From an uncultured Opitutia bacterium (GTDB lineage: Bacteria > Verrucomicrobiota > Verrucomicrobiia > Opitutales > Opitutaceae): a DNA stretch of 33,837 nucleotides. This document shows positions 1 through 10,155 of the stretch, piece by piece (position 1 is the stretch's first letter; each line of letters opens with the position of its first letter). The translations under genes and the position numbers were made by a program. The DNA is taken from the NCBI GenBank assembly GCA_903869955.1, contig CAIQBC010000214.1, positions 1 to 33,837 of the forward strand. The letters run 5' to 3'. The notes below the pieces were generated by a model that saw nothing but the letters and a program-made list of their open reading frames with translations, made no database searches and was not told the origin of the DNA.

Positions 1-1185
1 ACCCTCATGGCCATCGCCACTACCGCGACGTACCTGACCCAAGGCACGGTCGTGAAGTCGTTCACCCCCGTCACCTACAACCTCTTTCTCCCTGAGGTCA
101 GTGGCCAGCACCCCAATGGCGGCAGTGCAACCGTCACGCACTTCATTGATCTGCCCACCTTGCGCGACACCCTCGTCGCACTTGGCCTCGTGACCGCCGG
201 CACACCGGAGGACGACGGCACCATCGCGGCCAAGGCCCCGCAGCTCAGCACCTTCAAGTTCTACTTTCGAACCTTTGTGGACTCGGACAACCAGATCACC
301 GAATCCAGCGAGACCAACCTCCAATTCGACCCCAACACGTTCACCCTCACCACGGTCCCGACATCGCTCAACGCCGGCCAGTATTTCGGCCAGACAATCT
401 TCAGCACTCTGGGCAACGCGACCGGCAACACCTCCATCGGCGCCGCGATCACCGCCGTCACTTTCACCAACAGTGCTCCGTTCGCCTCGCTCATCAAGGA
501 CTACGCTCTTGGCAAAAGCCTCGCCGGCTCGCCCCAGACGCTCTTCCAACCGACGACGGAGAACGGCTTCCCCACCCTCACCGTCCTCCCCGGTGGCAAC
601 GGCACCTACCTGACTGAGACCTTTGACTTTAACACGCGTGCCAACGATGTACAGATTGATGTGCAGTCCTCGCCCGACTTGGTCACATGGACGACACTGG
701 TGTCGCTCACGCCACCCTATGCCGGCACCTCCGGAGCACACAGCCTCTCCGGTTTCGGCGGCCTCACGGACAACCCCTTCGTGCTCGCCGTGGACGGCAA
801 CAACACCAACGTCCAGCAAACCTACCTCGCCCGCATGACCGTGCGCGACAGCGTGCCGGCGGCCAGCTCCGGCGCGCGTTTCATGCGGCTCAATATCAGT
901 CCGCTCTCGACCGTCTCGGTGCCGTTGGCCCCCACGAGCTTCGCTGCCGCCTACAGCTCCTCGCTCGGCATGGTGGTGCTCAGTTGGACCGCCGCAGCAC
1001 CCAGCCTGACCTATGTGATCGAGCGGGCCGCGTCAGCCTCGCCTGCAAGCTTTACCGTGATCGGCTCCTCCACCGGGACGAGCTTCAGTGAGACGGCCAG
1101 TTCCGACACCTACACCTACCGCATCCGCGCCGTCACTTCCGCCGGCGCCAGCGCGACCTTGACCGCCAGCGTCACCGTGCCTTGA
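1..1185 (+). CDS. C-terminal part of a large secreted protein (CARDB-like and fibronectin type III-like segments), truncated at left edge
   Basis: Frame is open to base 1 (ACC CTC before the ATG at 7). 'FRTFVDSDNQITESSETNLQF' resembles CARDB repeats; the C-terminus 'PTSFAAAYSSSLGMVVLSWTAAAPSLTYVIERA...YTYRIRAVTSAGAS' is FN3-like. No signal peptide at the ATG at 7. Confidence 0.65.
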   Translation, partial: TLMAIATTATYLTQGTVVKSFTPVTYNLFLPEVSGQHPNGGSATVTHFIDLPTLRDTLVALGLVTAGTPEDDGTIAAKAPQLSTFKFYFRTFVDSDNQITESSETNLQFDPNTFTLTTVPTSLNAGQYFGQTIFSTLGNATGNTSIGAAITAVTFTNSAPFASLIKDYALGKSLAGSPQTLFQPTTENGFPTLTVLPGGNGTYLTETFDFNTRANDVQIDVQSSPDLVTWTTLVSLTPPYAGTSGAHSLSGFGGLTDNPFVLAVDGNNTNVQQTYLARMTVRDSVPAASSGARFMRLNISPLSTVSVPLAPTSFAAAYSSSLGMVVLSWTAAAPSLTYVIERAASASPASFTVIGSSTGTSFSETASSDTYTYRIRAVTSAGASATLTASVTVP

Positions 1186-1368
1186 GCCAGCGGCGGGCGA
1201 GAGAATTGGCGTAAACCCATGGTCTGGTGCCCGTCGGGCCATTTCAAAACACACCGGCTCCAACCGTCGGAATGGCCCGATAAGCGGGCAACGAAAACCG
1301 TTCCGCAATCCTTCGCCCGCGAGCGCGCCGCGCTTGCCGTGCCGGCCTTTGGCTGTTTGCGTTTCGCC

Positions 1369-3012
1369 ATGTTTTCACGCGCCTTCTCCGTCCTCTTCAC
1401 CGCCGCGCTGCTCACGTTCACCGGTTGCGGTAAAAAAGATGCTTCGGCCACCTTTCCCACGCCGGCTGGCACCGCAGCCGCGCCCCGGCCACAAATCCTC
1501 CGGCTCGGCAATGGCGCGGAGCCGAAAGGCATTGATCCGCAGGACATCTCGGGTGTCACCGAAGGTAAAATCGTCATGGCGCTGTTCGAAGGGCTGCTCA
1601 CACCCGACCCGCATGACCTGCATCCGCTGCCCGGCGTCGCCGAGGCATGGGAAATTTCGCCCGACGGCCTCACCTACACGTTTCACCTCCGGGCCAACGC
1701 CAAATGGGCCGACGGCGAACCGGTTACTGCGCAGGACTTCGTTGAGTCCTACCGCCGGATGCTCTCACCCAAATTCGCCTCCGAATACGCCTACCTCCTC
1801 TATAATTTCGTCGTCGGCGCAAAGGATTATTACGACGGCCGGCTCGCGGATTTTTCGAAAGTTGGCTTTGCTGCGCCCGACGCACGCACCCTGCGCGTCA
1901 CGCTGCTCAACTCCACGCCTTACCTGCTCAACATCATCGCCTGCCATCAGGCGTGGGACGTCGTGCCGCTGAAAGTGATCGAGCGCTTCGGGCCGCCTGA
2001 CTCCAAAAATGGCGCGTGGACGAAGCCCGGAAACATTGTCGGCAACGGCCCCTTCATTCTGAAAGAGTGGCTGCCCAAGCAAAAAATTACCGTAGTTCGC
2101 AACCCGCTTTACTGGGACGCCGCCAATGTGAAGCTCGACGCCATCGAGTTTCACGCGATTGATGACGCGACCGCTGAGGAGCAGGCGTTTCGCACCGGGC
2201 GGCTCGACGCCACGGACACGATGCCGCTCTCAAAAATTGACACCTACCGCCGCGACCATGCGGACACGTTTCGCATCGAGCCCTACCTCGGCATTTACTT
2301 TTACCGCTGCAACGTCACCAAACCGCCGCTCACCGACAAGCGCGTGCGCCGTGCGCTCGCGCTGGCCATCGACCGCGAGTCCATCGTGAAAAACATCACG
2401 AAAGGCGAGCAGCTTCCCGCCTACGCCGTGAGCTACCCTGGCACCGCTGGCTACACGCCCATTGCCCGTCTCAGCGGCGATCTTGCCGAGGCGAAACGTC
2501 TCCTCGCCGAGGCCGGCTATCCTGAAGGCAAAGGCTGCCCGCCCATCGAGCTCCTCTACAACACCTCCGAGGCTCACAAGGCCATCGCCGAGGCCATCCA
2601 GCAGATGTGGCGCGAAAAACTCGGCGTCGAGGTACGCCTCACGAACCAAGAGTGGGCCGCCTACCAAGATACGCAGCACACGCACAACTACCAAATGATG
2701 CGCGCCGGCTGGATTGCCGACTACGAAGACCCGCACGTCTTTCTCGAAATCTGGAGTTCCGACAACGGCAACAACGACACCCTCTGGGTCAACGCCGACT
2801 ACGACCGCCTCCTCCAGTCCGCCCTCGCCGCCAAGACACAGGACGAACGTTACGGCATTTACCAAAAAATGGACGCCATCCTGGTGGACGAGTGCCCCGT
2901 GATTCCGATTTATTACTATACGCACGTCCACGCCATCAGTCCCAAGGTGAAAGGCTGGTTCCCCACGCGCCTCGATCTCCACCCCTACAAATACGTCTGG
3001 TTGGAGCCATGA
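1369..3012 (+). CDS. oppA: Peptide ABC transporter substrate-binding lipoprotein (SBP family 5, OppA/DppA-like)
   Basis: ORF 1219-3012; start at ATG 1369 gives lipoprotein signal MFSRAFSVLFTAALLTFTGCGKK; 'EPKGIDPQDISGVTEGKIVMALFEGLLTPDP', 'YTFHLRANAKWADGEPVTAQDFVESYRRML' are typical SBP_bac_5. Confidence 0.93.
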   Translation: MFSRAFSVLFTAALLTFTGCGKKDASATFPTPAGTAAAPRPQILRLGNGAEPKGIDPQDISGVTEGKIVMALFEGLLTPDPHDLHPLPGVAEAWEISPDGLTYTFHLRANAKWADGEPVTAQDFVESYRRMLSPKFASEYAYLLYNFVVGAKDYYDGRLADFSKVGFAAPDARTLRVTLLNSTPYLLNIIACHQAWDVVPLKVIERFGPPDSKNGAWTKPGNIVGNGPFILKEWLPKQKITVVRNPLYWDAANVKLDAIEFHAIDDATAEEQAFRTGRLDATDTMPLSKIDTYRRDHADTFRIEPYLGIYFYRCNVTKPPLTDKRVRRALALAIDRESIVKNITKGEQLPAYAVSYPGTAGYTPIARLSGDLAEAKRLLAEAGYPEGKGCPPIELLYNTSEAHKAIAEAIQQMWREKLGVEVRLTNQEWAAYQDTQHTHNYQMMRAGWIADYEDPHVFLEIWSSDNGNNDTLWVNADYDRLLQSALAAKTQDERYGIYQKMDAILVDECPVIPIYYYTHVHAISPKVKGWFPTRLDLHPYKYVWLEP

Positions 3013-3046
3013 CCGCCGTCGTTTCTTATCCTTCCTTTTTTCCGCA

Positions 3047-4024
3047 ATGTTCCGCTACCTCGCCCGCCGCCTGCTGTTGCAAGCCGTCCCGGTGCTCTTT
3101 GTCATCATCACGCTGACTTTTTTTCTGCAACGCTTCGCCCCCGGCGGCCCGTTCACGCGGGAGAAAGCCCTGCCCCCTGAGATTCAGCGCAACCTCGACG
3201 CCTACTACCACCTCGACGACCCGCTCTGGAGGCAATACCGCGATTACCTCTGGGACTTGTGCCCGAAAACTTTCCACCCGCTCGCGCTGCGCAACGGCTT
3301 CGACCTCAAGGCCGCGTTCGGCATCGACCTGCGTCCCTCGTTCAAATACGCCAACCGCACCGTCAACGAGATCATCGCCGCCGAGCTGCCCGTCTCCCTC
3401 ACCCTCGGCTCGCTCGCACTCCTTGTCGCCCTCGGTTTCGGCCTCGGCGCCGGCGCCCTCGCCGCGCTCAAGCACAACACCTGGACCGACCGTGGCGTCT
3501 CGGCCCTCGCGCTCACCGGCCTGTGCGTGGCGACGTTTGTCAGCGGACCGTTGCTCGCGCTCGTGTTTGCCGTACATTTCCACTGGTTCAACGCCTCCGG
3601 CTGGTATGAGACGCGCGACGCCGTGCTGCCTGTGCTTGTGCTCGGCATCGCCTACGCGGCCCCCATCGCACGTCTCACGCGCGGCGGCATGATCGAGGTG
3701 CTCGGCCAGGATTTTATCCGCACGGCGCGCGCCAAGGGTGCCTCGGAAAGTCGCGTGGTATTCAGGCACGCGCTGCGCGGCGGTCTGCTCTCGGTTGTCG
3801 CCTGGCTCGGCCCCGCCGCCGCCGGAATCCTGACGGGGTCGTTCGTCGTGGAGACCATTTTCCAGATTCCCGGCCTCGGCCGCGATTTCGTCATCAGCGT
3901 GACCAACCGCGACTATACCCTCGTGCTCGGCACGGTCGTGGTCTACGGCACGTTTATCGTCGTCTGCAACTTCCTCGCCGACGTCCTCCAAGCGTGGATG
4001 AACCCAAAGCTGACCCTGGAATAA
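3047..4024 (+). CDS. oppB: Peptide ABC transporter permease (OppB/DppB-like)
   Basis: Begins MFRYLARRLLLQAVPVLFVIITLTFFLQRFAPGGPF; EAA-like loop 'IRTARAKGASESRVVFRHALRGGLLSVV'. Confidence 0.93.
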   Translation: MFRYLARRLLLQAVPVLFVIITLTFFLQRFAPGGPFTREKALPPEIQRNLDAYYHLDDPLWRQYRDYLWDLCPKTFHPLALRNGFDLKAAFGIDLRPSFKYANRTVNEIIAAELPVSLTLGSLALLVALGFGLGAGALAALKHNTWTDRGVSALALTGLCVATFVSGPLLALVFAVHFHWFNASGWYETRDAVLPVLVLGIAYAAPIARLTRGGMIEVLGQDFIRTARAKGASESRVVFRHALRGGLLSVVAWLGPAAAGILTGSFVVETIFQIPGLGRDFVISVTNRDYTLVLGTVVVYGTFIVVCNFLADVLQAWMNPKLTLE

Positions 4025-4065
4025 GCGCTGCCAGATCATTCCCCATTTACAACCCATGCCGCTCC

Positions 4066-5031
4066 ATGAGCGATAACCAGCCATCCAGAAGCAATTCACC
4101 GCCTGGGGCGGTGGCCGCCGGCCTCTCCCCGTGGCAGGATGCTTGGCGTCGCCTGTGCCGAAACCGCCTCGCCCTCTTCGGGGGCATCACGCTGCTCGCG
4201 CTCGTTTTGCTCTGTTACGTTCTCGGCCCGCTGTTCGCACCCTCGTGGCGCGAGCAAAGCCTCTCCCTCGGCTCCACTCCGCCCAGCGCCGCGCACTGGC
4301 TCGGCACCGACCCCCTCGGCCGCGACCTGCTCGCGCGTCTCCTCTATGGCGGACGGATTTCCCTTCTCGTCGGCTTTGTCGCCTCCTTTGTCGCACTCGT
4401 CATTGGCGTCACCTACGGCGCCGTCGCCGGCTGGCGCGGTGGACGCACTGATACGCTGATGATGCGCGCCGCCGACATCCTCAACGCCCTCCCTTTCACG
4501 ATCATCGTCATCCTGCTGCTCGTTTTCCTGAAAGTGCCGATGCAACATTTCGACGCTTGGCTCACCGGCTTGCCTGGTTTTGGCAGCTGGCAGGGTGCGG
4601 GAAAAGTTCTCGTGATGTTTGCCGCCATCGGTGCGGTTGAGTGGCTCACGATGGCGCGCATCGTACGCGGCCACGTGATGGCGATCAAAAAGATGGAATA
4701 TATCGAGGCCGCGCGCGCGCTCGGCTACGGTCCGGGGCGCATCCTCTTCCGTCATGTGCTGCCCAATGCCCTCGGCCCCATCGTCGTCTATGCCACGCTC
4801 ACGGTGCCAGCGGTGATGATGCTGGAGGCGTTCCTCAGTTTCCTCGGTCTCGGCGTGGACGCACCCATGAGCTCGTGGGGCACACTCATCAAGGACGGTG
4901 CCGAGCACATGGAGGAATGCTGGTGGCTGCTCGTCTTCCCCGGCGGCATTTTTTCACTCACACTTTTTTCGCTCAATTTTTTCGGCGACGGCCTGCGGGA
5001 TGCGCTCGACGTGCGCGCCGCGAAGGACTGA
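4066..5031 (+). CDS. oppC: Peptide ABC transporter permease (OppC/DppC-like)
   Basis: Start MSDNQPSRSNS at 4066; 'HWLGTDPLGRDLLARLLYGGRISLLVGF' and 'YIEAARALGYGPGRILFRHVLPNALGPIVV' are OppC hallmarks. Confidence 0.93.
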   Translation: MSDNQPSRSNSPPGAVAAGLSPWQDAWRRLCRNRLALFGGITLLALVLLCYVLGPLFAPSWREQSLSLGSTPPSAAHWLGTDPLGRDLLARLLYGGRISLLVGFVASFVALVIGVTYGAVAGWRGGRTDTLMMRAADILNALPFTIIVILLLVFLKVPMQHFDAWLTGLPGFGSWQGAGKVLVMFAAIGAVEWLTMARIVRGHVMAIKKMEYIEAARALGYGPGRILFRHVLPNALGPIVVYATLTVPAVMMLEAFLSFLGLGVDAPMSSWGTLIKDGAEHMEECWWLLVFPGGIFSLTLFSLNFFGDGLRDALDVRAAKD

Positions 5032-5043
5032 AATGCCCTGGCC

Positions 5044-6786
5044 GTGAAACGTTTTCGCCCCTATCTTCGTTATCTTCGCACCGTGCGGCTGCCGCTCGGC
5101 GGTGCGCTTGTGTGCGCGCTGATCTACGGTGTGGCCAACGGCGCCGGACTGCCGCTCATGGTCAAGTGGGTGTTCCCGAAAATTTTCGCCGCAGACGCCA
5201 TGCCGCTTTCCACCGGCCAGCTCGTGCTTGTCGCCCTCTGGCTGCCCGCGGTCTTTATCGTGCGCGGCGTGGCCGGCTACCTGAACAGCTATCTTATCCA
5301 GCTCTGCGGCGTGCGCGTACTGGAGGCGATCCGGCTCGATTTTTTCCGCAAGCTCCAGGTGCTGCCGCTGTCGTTTCTCCAACGCCAGACTACGGGTGAC
5401 CTCATCTCGCGCGGCCTGTCCGACACCAACCAGCTCCAGTTCACGCTCACCACCGTCACCAACGAGATCATGAAACAACCCGCGACACTCGTCGGCTCAC
5501 TGGGGTTCCTGGTCTATCAGGCGTTCACCCAGAAAGGCATCACACTGGTGCTCGTCTGCCTCGCGCTTGTGCCGTTGTGTGTATTTCCCATCCGCTATGT
5601 CGGCCGCAAGCTCATCAAGCGCTCCGCGCAGATCCAAGGCCACCTTGGCACCGTGACCGAGCGCTTCAGCGAGAACCTCGGTGCCGCGCGCGAGGTGCGC
5701 GCTTTCGGGCTGGAGGCGCGCGAGGTCGCCCGCTTTGGGGCTGTCACGCGCGCGCTCATCACCGCCCAGATGAAGGCTGTCAAATATGCGCAGGCGCTCA
5801 CGCCCGCCATCGAGATCATCTCCGCCTTCGGCATCTCGCTCACCCTTGTCTACGCTTATCGTGTGCATGTGCCACTCGCGTCGTTTCTCGCGCTTATCAC
5901 CGCGCTCTACGCCAGTTATGATCCCATCAAACGGCTCGGCGGCATCACCAGTGAGCTCAAACGCGGCACCGCCGCCCTCGACCGGCTCGAAACCATCCTC
6001 AACGAGCCGGTCACCATCGCCGATCCCGACAATCCCGCGCCCGTTTCACGTCTGCGAGGTGAGGTGGAGTTTCGCCACGTGTCCTTTGCCTACCGGACCG
6101 ACACGCCCGTGCTGCGCGACGTCTCCGTCCGCATCCCCGCCGGCACCGTCTGCGCGCTCGTCGGGCCGGCTGGCGCGGGCAAGACCACCTTTGCCAACCT
6201 CGTGCCGCGGTTCTACGAACCTGTCGCCGGCACTGTCACCGTTGACGGCATTGACGTGCGCACGATGCGTCTCGCCGACCTGCGCCGCAACCTCGCCATC
6301 GTCTCGCAAGAAACTGTCCTCTTCCACGACACGATTTTTAACAACATTCTACTTGGTCGCGAAGACGCCACGCGCGCCGAGGTCGAGCAAGCCGCGCGTG
6401 ACGCCTTTGCGCACGACTTCATCACCGCCTTTCCGCAAGGCTACGACACCATCGTCAGCCCGCGCGGCTCCTCGCTTTCCGGCGGCCAACGCCAGCGCGT
6501 CGCCCTCGCGCGCGCCTTCCTGCGCAACGCGCCCATCCTCATCTTAGACGAGGCCACCAATGCCCTCGACAGCAAAAGCGAGGAGTTCATCCAGATCGCG
6601 TTGAAAAAACTCATGGCCGGCCGCACCGTCCTCATCATCGCGCACCGGTTCAGCACCATCCGCGACGCCTCGGTCATTCTCGTGTTCGACAAGGGCGGCA
6701 TCGTCGCCGCCGGCCCGCACGCGCAGGTCTACAGTGCCAGCCCGCTTTACAAGTCGCTCTACGACCTGCAAGGCGCGTCGGCCTGA
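5044..6786 (+). CDS. ABC exporter, fused permease and ATP-binding protein (MsbA-like)
   Basis: 580 aa, GTG start; N-terminal TM domain; Walker [10 protein letters not shown], signature [13 protein letters not shown], Walker [13 protein letters not shown]. Confidence 0.9.
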   Translation: MKRFRPYLRYLRTVRLPLGGALVCALIYGVANGAGLPLMVKWVFPKIFAADAMPLSTGQLVLVALWLPAVFIVRGVAGYLNSYLIQLCGVRVLEAIRLDFFRKLQVLPLSFLQRQTTGDLISRGLSDTNQLQFTLTTVTNEIMKQPATLVGSLGFLVYQAFTQKGITLVLVCLALVPLCVFPIRYVGRKLIKRSAQIQGHLGTVTERFSENLGAAREVRAFGLEAREVARFGAVTRALITAQMKAVKYAQALTPAIEIISAFGISLTLVYAYRVHVPLASFLALITALYASYDPIKRLGGITSELKRGTAALDRLETILNEPVTIADPDNPAPVSRLRGEVEFRHVSFAYRTDTPVLRDVSVRIPAGTVCALVGPAGAGKTTFANLVPRFYEPVAGTVTVDGIDVRTMRLADLRRNLAIVSQETVLFHDTIFNNILLGREDATRAEVEQAARDAFAHDFITAFPQGYDTIVSPRGSSLSGGQRQRVALARAFLRNAPILILDEATNALDSKSEEFIQIALKKLMAGRTVLIIAHRFSTIRDASVILVFDKGGIVAAGPHAQVYSASPLYKSLYDLQGASA

Positions 6787-6857
6787 GTGCCTCAGACCGG
6801 ATGCAGTCGGCGTGCCACGATTATCTTCTCAGCCTGCTCCCTTCGCTTCAGCCAACC

Positions 6858-7244
6858 ATGGCCTCCGAACCAGTTCATTTCTCCCGCGCCGCCGAACGGC
6901 TCATCGCGGATTTCCGTGGCGTACCAGATGCCACGCCCACCCGGATGCGCCGCCGCCCCACACGCGAAATGGCCGGCCTCATCGAGGACCTGCTGGTAAA
7001 GCATCAGGTCGGCCGGCCTTCAGTGGAGCAAACCATCCGCGAACACTGGCCGGAACTGGTCGGCGCGGCCAATGCCGCCTACTCGCACGCCGCGCAAATT
7101 GATCCGCGCGGCCGGCTTGCCGTGCTCGCCTCGCACTCCGTCGTCCGCAACGAGCTTTTCCTGCACCGCGCGATGATCGTTGCCCGCATCCGCGCCCTCC
7201 CCGGCTGCGCCCATGTCCGCGCCCTGCAGCTTCGGAGCGGCTAG
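6858..7244 (+). CDS. DUF721/DciA-family protein
   Basis: 'PSVEQTIREHWPELVGAANAAYSHAAQIDPRGRLAVLASHSVVRNELFLHRAMIVARIRAL' matches the DUF721/DciA pattern; preferred start ATG 6858. Confidence 0.7.
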   Translation: MASEPVHFSRAAERLIADFRGVPDATPTRMRRRPTREMAGLIEDLLVKHQVGRPSVEQTIREHWPELVGAANAAYSHAAQIDPRGRLAVLASHSVVRNELFLHRAMIVARIRALPGCAHVRALQLRSG

Positions 7245-7338
7245 CTGCCACACCTCACGCAGCCCGGGTCTTGCGCACCTGAGCGACGTAAATAATGCGC
7301 TTTGTTTTCGTAACCGTTTGTGTGTTTGGTGTGCGATC

Positions 7339-8136
7339 ATGGCTTGCTCCGAAATTACCGCCCGCATCGCCGCCGCCCGACACGCCGTGCTCGCGCAGAC
7401 CGAACTGCTCCATCGCGAGTTTGGGCGCGTCAAGAGCGAGTGGAAGGCCGACGGCACGCGTGTCACGGCGGTGGATGTCGCGATCTCGGAAAACATTTTC
7501 CGCGAGCTGCGCGCGCAGTTTCCCGCCGACCAGTTTTTCAGCGAAGAACTCGCCGACTCCGGCGCACCCATCCCTGTGACTTCTCAGTTCGCGTGGGTGC
7601 TTGACCCGGTGGACGGCACCAACAACTACGCGCTCGGCATCCCGCACTGCGCCATCTCGCTCGGGCTGGTGCGGGCCGGCCAGCCGGCCTATGGTGTCGT
7701 TTATGACCTGAGCCGGCGCGTACTGCTGCACGGCGGGCCGGGCCTTGGCGCGTGGGACGGAGAACGGGCGCTGCGCGTGAACGACAAGCCGCTGACGCCC
7801 GAGACTCTCATCGGGTTCCACAGCCCGGCGGACAAGAAGTTCCTGCCGCTGGCCGATGCGGTGCTCGGTCAGTTCAAGATTCGCGGTCTCGGCACCGCGA
7901 CGCTGCACCTCGCCTACGTCGCCGCCGGGCTGCTCGACGGTTGTGTGGATTTCAACGTAAAGATCTGGGACCTCGCGGCGGCGGTTTCCATCGTGCTCGG
8001 AGCAGGCGGGGAGGTACACTTTCTCAACGGCGAGCAGTTCCCGATGCGCCAGTTCGACCTGAAGATGCCGCGCATCCTCTACTGCGCCGGCAGCCCGGCG
8101 ATGAGTGCGCGGCTGCGCGGTCTGATGCAAACATGA
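7339..8136 (+). CDS. Inositol monophosphatase-family phosphatase
   Basis: 'FSEELADSG', 'VLDPVDGTNNYALGIPHCAISLGL', 'KIWDLAAAVSIVLGAGGEV' IMPase motifs; start MACSEITARI at 7339. Confidence 0.9.
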   Translation: MACSEITARIAAARHAVLAQTELLHREFGRVKSEWKADGTRVTAVDVAISENIFRELRAQFPADQFFSEELADSGAPIPVTSQFAWVLDPVDGTNNYALGIPHCAISLGLVRAGQPAYGVVYDLSRRVLLHGGPGLGAWDGERALRVNDKPLTPETLIGFHSPADKKFLPLADAVLGQFKIRGLGTATLHLAYVAAGLLDGCVDFNVKIWDLAAAVSIVLGAGGEVHFLNGEQFPMRQFDLKMPRILYCAGSPAMSARLRGLMQT

Positions 8137-8141
8137 TGTGG

Positions 8142-8172
8142 GTCTCGGTGGAAAATCCGCAATTTCCGAGAC
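8142..8172. terminator. Possible terminator/stem-loop between convergent genes
   Basis: Inverted repeat GTCTCGG (8142-8148) ... CCGAGAC (8166-8172), just 3' of the IMPase gene; no strong T-tract. Confidence 0.35.
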
Positions 8173-8218
8173 AACATTCAGAAGCCCGAAAACCAATAAT
8201 CTGACCCTGTCTCATGGT

Positions 8219-8755
8219 TTATTTATTTTTATTAAATTCCGAATCTTCGAGCCGTTTCGTCCAGCGCCACAGGAGCCAGAGCGGCACGAGGCCAAAGACA
8301 CCGAACGAGCAGTCAAGCAGCCGCCAGTAGAGCGGGATGCCACGCACCTCGCCGCCAATAAGCGCGAGGGGGACGACCGCCACACACGCCGCCATGCCGG
8401 CGCGCAGCACTGCGATATTTCTCGCCGGGTCGCGCAGCGGTCCGACGAAGAAAAACGCGATGACGATGTGCGCGAACGCCAGCCAGTCCGTGCCGTAGGC
8501 GAGAAACGGGAAACGCGCGCGCTCCTCGGCCAGGGCGTGGCGCACGAGCAGCAGCCAGTAGGCGAGCCCGGTGTGTCCTTCGGGTAGAACGGTCACGTCG
8601 AAGCCGAGCCGCGCACAAAGCCAGTTCAGCTCGTGCAGGAGCGGAAACGCCGTCACCCCGCTCAGCACCAATGCGATAATAAAAAAACCCAGCACCCACC
8701 GGATACGCCGCCGCAACCGGGCCGGATCATCGGCTGTGTTTCCTATGGCGTCCAT
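8219..8755 (-). CDS. Small multi-pass membrane protein of unknown function
   Basis: 178 aa with several hydrophobic segments ('VLGFFIIALVLSGVTAFPLL', 'WLAFAHIVIAFFFVGPL', 'MAACVAVVPLALIGG', 'FGLVPLWLLWRW'); 41 bp downstream of the MBL-fold gene on the same strand. Confidence 0.7.
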   Translation of the reverse strand: MDAIGNTADDPARLRRRIRWVLGFFIIALVLSGVTAFPLLHELNWLCARLGFDVTVLPEGHTGLAYWLLLVRHALAEERARFPFLAYGTDWLAFAHIVIAFFFVGPLRDPARNIAVLRAGMAACVAVVPLALIGGEVRGIPLYWRLLDCSFGVFGLVPLWLLWRWTKRLEDSEFNKNK

Positions 8756-8796
8756 TTATACGGCTTTCCCATGCTTCCTAGCTTCTGCATGACTTC

Positions 8797-10155
8797 TCAC
8801 ACCTGATATTCCTGTCCCGGCACAGGGTCGAGCACCTTCGACCCTGGAGCTTTGACGGCGAGCTGGTCGGCGAACCATTTCCGAGCCGGCGGGTCGCCGT
8901 GGGTGAGCACAATACTGCGCGGCGTCGCCTGCACGGCAAACTCCAGCAGCTCCTCCCGGTCGGCGTGACCACTGAGGTGGAAACGCTCGACCTGCGCCTT
9001 GAGCTTCGCCTTCACATGGGCGGTCTTGAAGAGAAAATCGTCGCCAGGTTTGGCGGCGAGGAGCTGGCCCCCGGGCGTGTCGGGGTCGCAGTAACCGACG
9101 AAGCCGACCGTGTTGCGCGCGTGGCCAACGAGGCCGCTGGCGAGCGTGTAGCTGGGCGTGCGCTCGACCATCATGCCAGAACTGATGATGTAGAGTGCGT
9201 TTTGTTTCTGGTCCTCGCCGGGTTTGAGCTGGCGCGGCAATGGCTTGATCCGCAGGTCCTTGATGACGCTTTTGCTGAACTGCAGGTGACGGGTCTTGCG
9301 TGTGATCTCATCGAAATAGTCGGCGAGGTCCATGCCCAGGCCGCTGGCAAAGATGGGGCACTCGGCGAGGCGGTTGAATTTCCGCGCGTCGGCGACGATG
9401 GTGAGGATTTCCTGCATCCGCCCGAGCGCGAAGACGGGGAGGAGAAACGAGCCGCCGCGACCGATGGTGGCGTTGATGCTGGCGACGAGGCGGGCCATCT
9501 CGTCGGCGCGGCTGTGCTTGATGGCGCGCTCAGTGTTGCCGCGCGTGGTCTCGGTGATGAGGGTGTCGAAATGGCCGGCGGGAAATTTCGCGCCGGGCAG
9601 GATGCGCTGGTTGTCGAACAGCACATCGCCAGTGATGAAAATGGCGCGGTGCTTGTGGCGCAGCTCGACTCCCGCCGCGCCGGCCACGTGACCGGCCGGA
9701 TGAAAGGTGAGCTCGATCTCGTCCTTCGCGCCGCGGATTTTTTTGGCCTGCCCAAAGGGCAGCGCGGTGAAGCGGGGCGCAATGCGCTCGATCTCTTCGT
9801 GGGTGAAAAGCGGGTAGTCGGGAATGCTCTCCTCATCGCGCTGGCGGAGCATGACGTTGGCGGAGTTGTGGAGCATCCGCTCGGCGAGCATCCGGCTTGG
9901 CTGCGTCATCACGACGGGCGTGTCGGGGTGCTCGCGCATCACGACCGGCAGGCTGCCGAGGTGGTCGAGATGGCAATGGGTGAGAATGATGAGGTCGAGA
10001 CGCAGGCCACGCAGGCGGGCGAGATCGGGCGAGGCGGCGCGGCCGGTTTTCTTGGGGTGCAGGCCACAGTCCACGAGGAGGCGAAAGTCGCCGAGCTGGA
10101 GCAGGAGGGAGTTGGCGCCGATGCCGCCGTCGCGGTTCAAGTCAGTGAGCTTCAT
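8797..10155 (-). CDS. MBL-fold beta-CASP metal-dependent hydrolase/ribonuclease (CPSF73/YSH1-like)
   Basis: Start MKLTDLNRDGGIGANSLLLQLGDFRLLVDCGLHP at 10155; motif 'LTHCHLDHLGSLPVV', 'FHPAGHVAGAAGVEL', 'FITGDVLFD', C-terminal 'FHLSGHADREELLEFAV', 'IVLTHGDPPAR'. The 707-aa track ORF extends into moaA antisense and is not the true start. Confidence 0.9.
   Translation of the reverse strand: MKLTDLNRDGGIGANSLLLQLGDFRLLVDCGLHPKKTGRAASPDLARLRGLRLDLIILTHCHLDHLGSLPVVMREHPDTPVVMTQPSRMLAERMLHNSANVMLRQRDEESIPDYPLFTHEEIERIAPRFTALPFGQAKKIRGAKDEIELTFHPAGHVAGAAGVELRHKHRAIFITGDVLFDNQRILPGAKFPAGHFDTLITETTRGNTERAIKHSRADEMARLVASINATIGRGGSFLLPVFALGRMQEILTIVADARKFNRLAECPIFASGLGMDLADYFDEITRKTRHLQFSKSVIKDLRIKPLPRQLKPGEDQKQNALYIISSGMMVERTPSYTLASGLVGHARNTVGFVGYCDPDTPGGQLLAAKPGDDFLFKTAHVKAKLKAQVERFHLSGHADREELLEFAVQATPRSIVLTHGDPPARKWFADQLAVKAPGSKVLDPVPGQEYQV

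Noticed and set aside
1219-1368. 50-residue N-terminal extension of the oppA ORF
   Set aside because: Lipoprotein signal peptide begins at ATG 1369; the extension would bury it and overlaps the 1228-1290 hairpin.
3026-4099. 357-aa minus-strand ORF
   Set aside because: Antisense to oppB; Glu/Arg/Gly-rich shadow frame.
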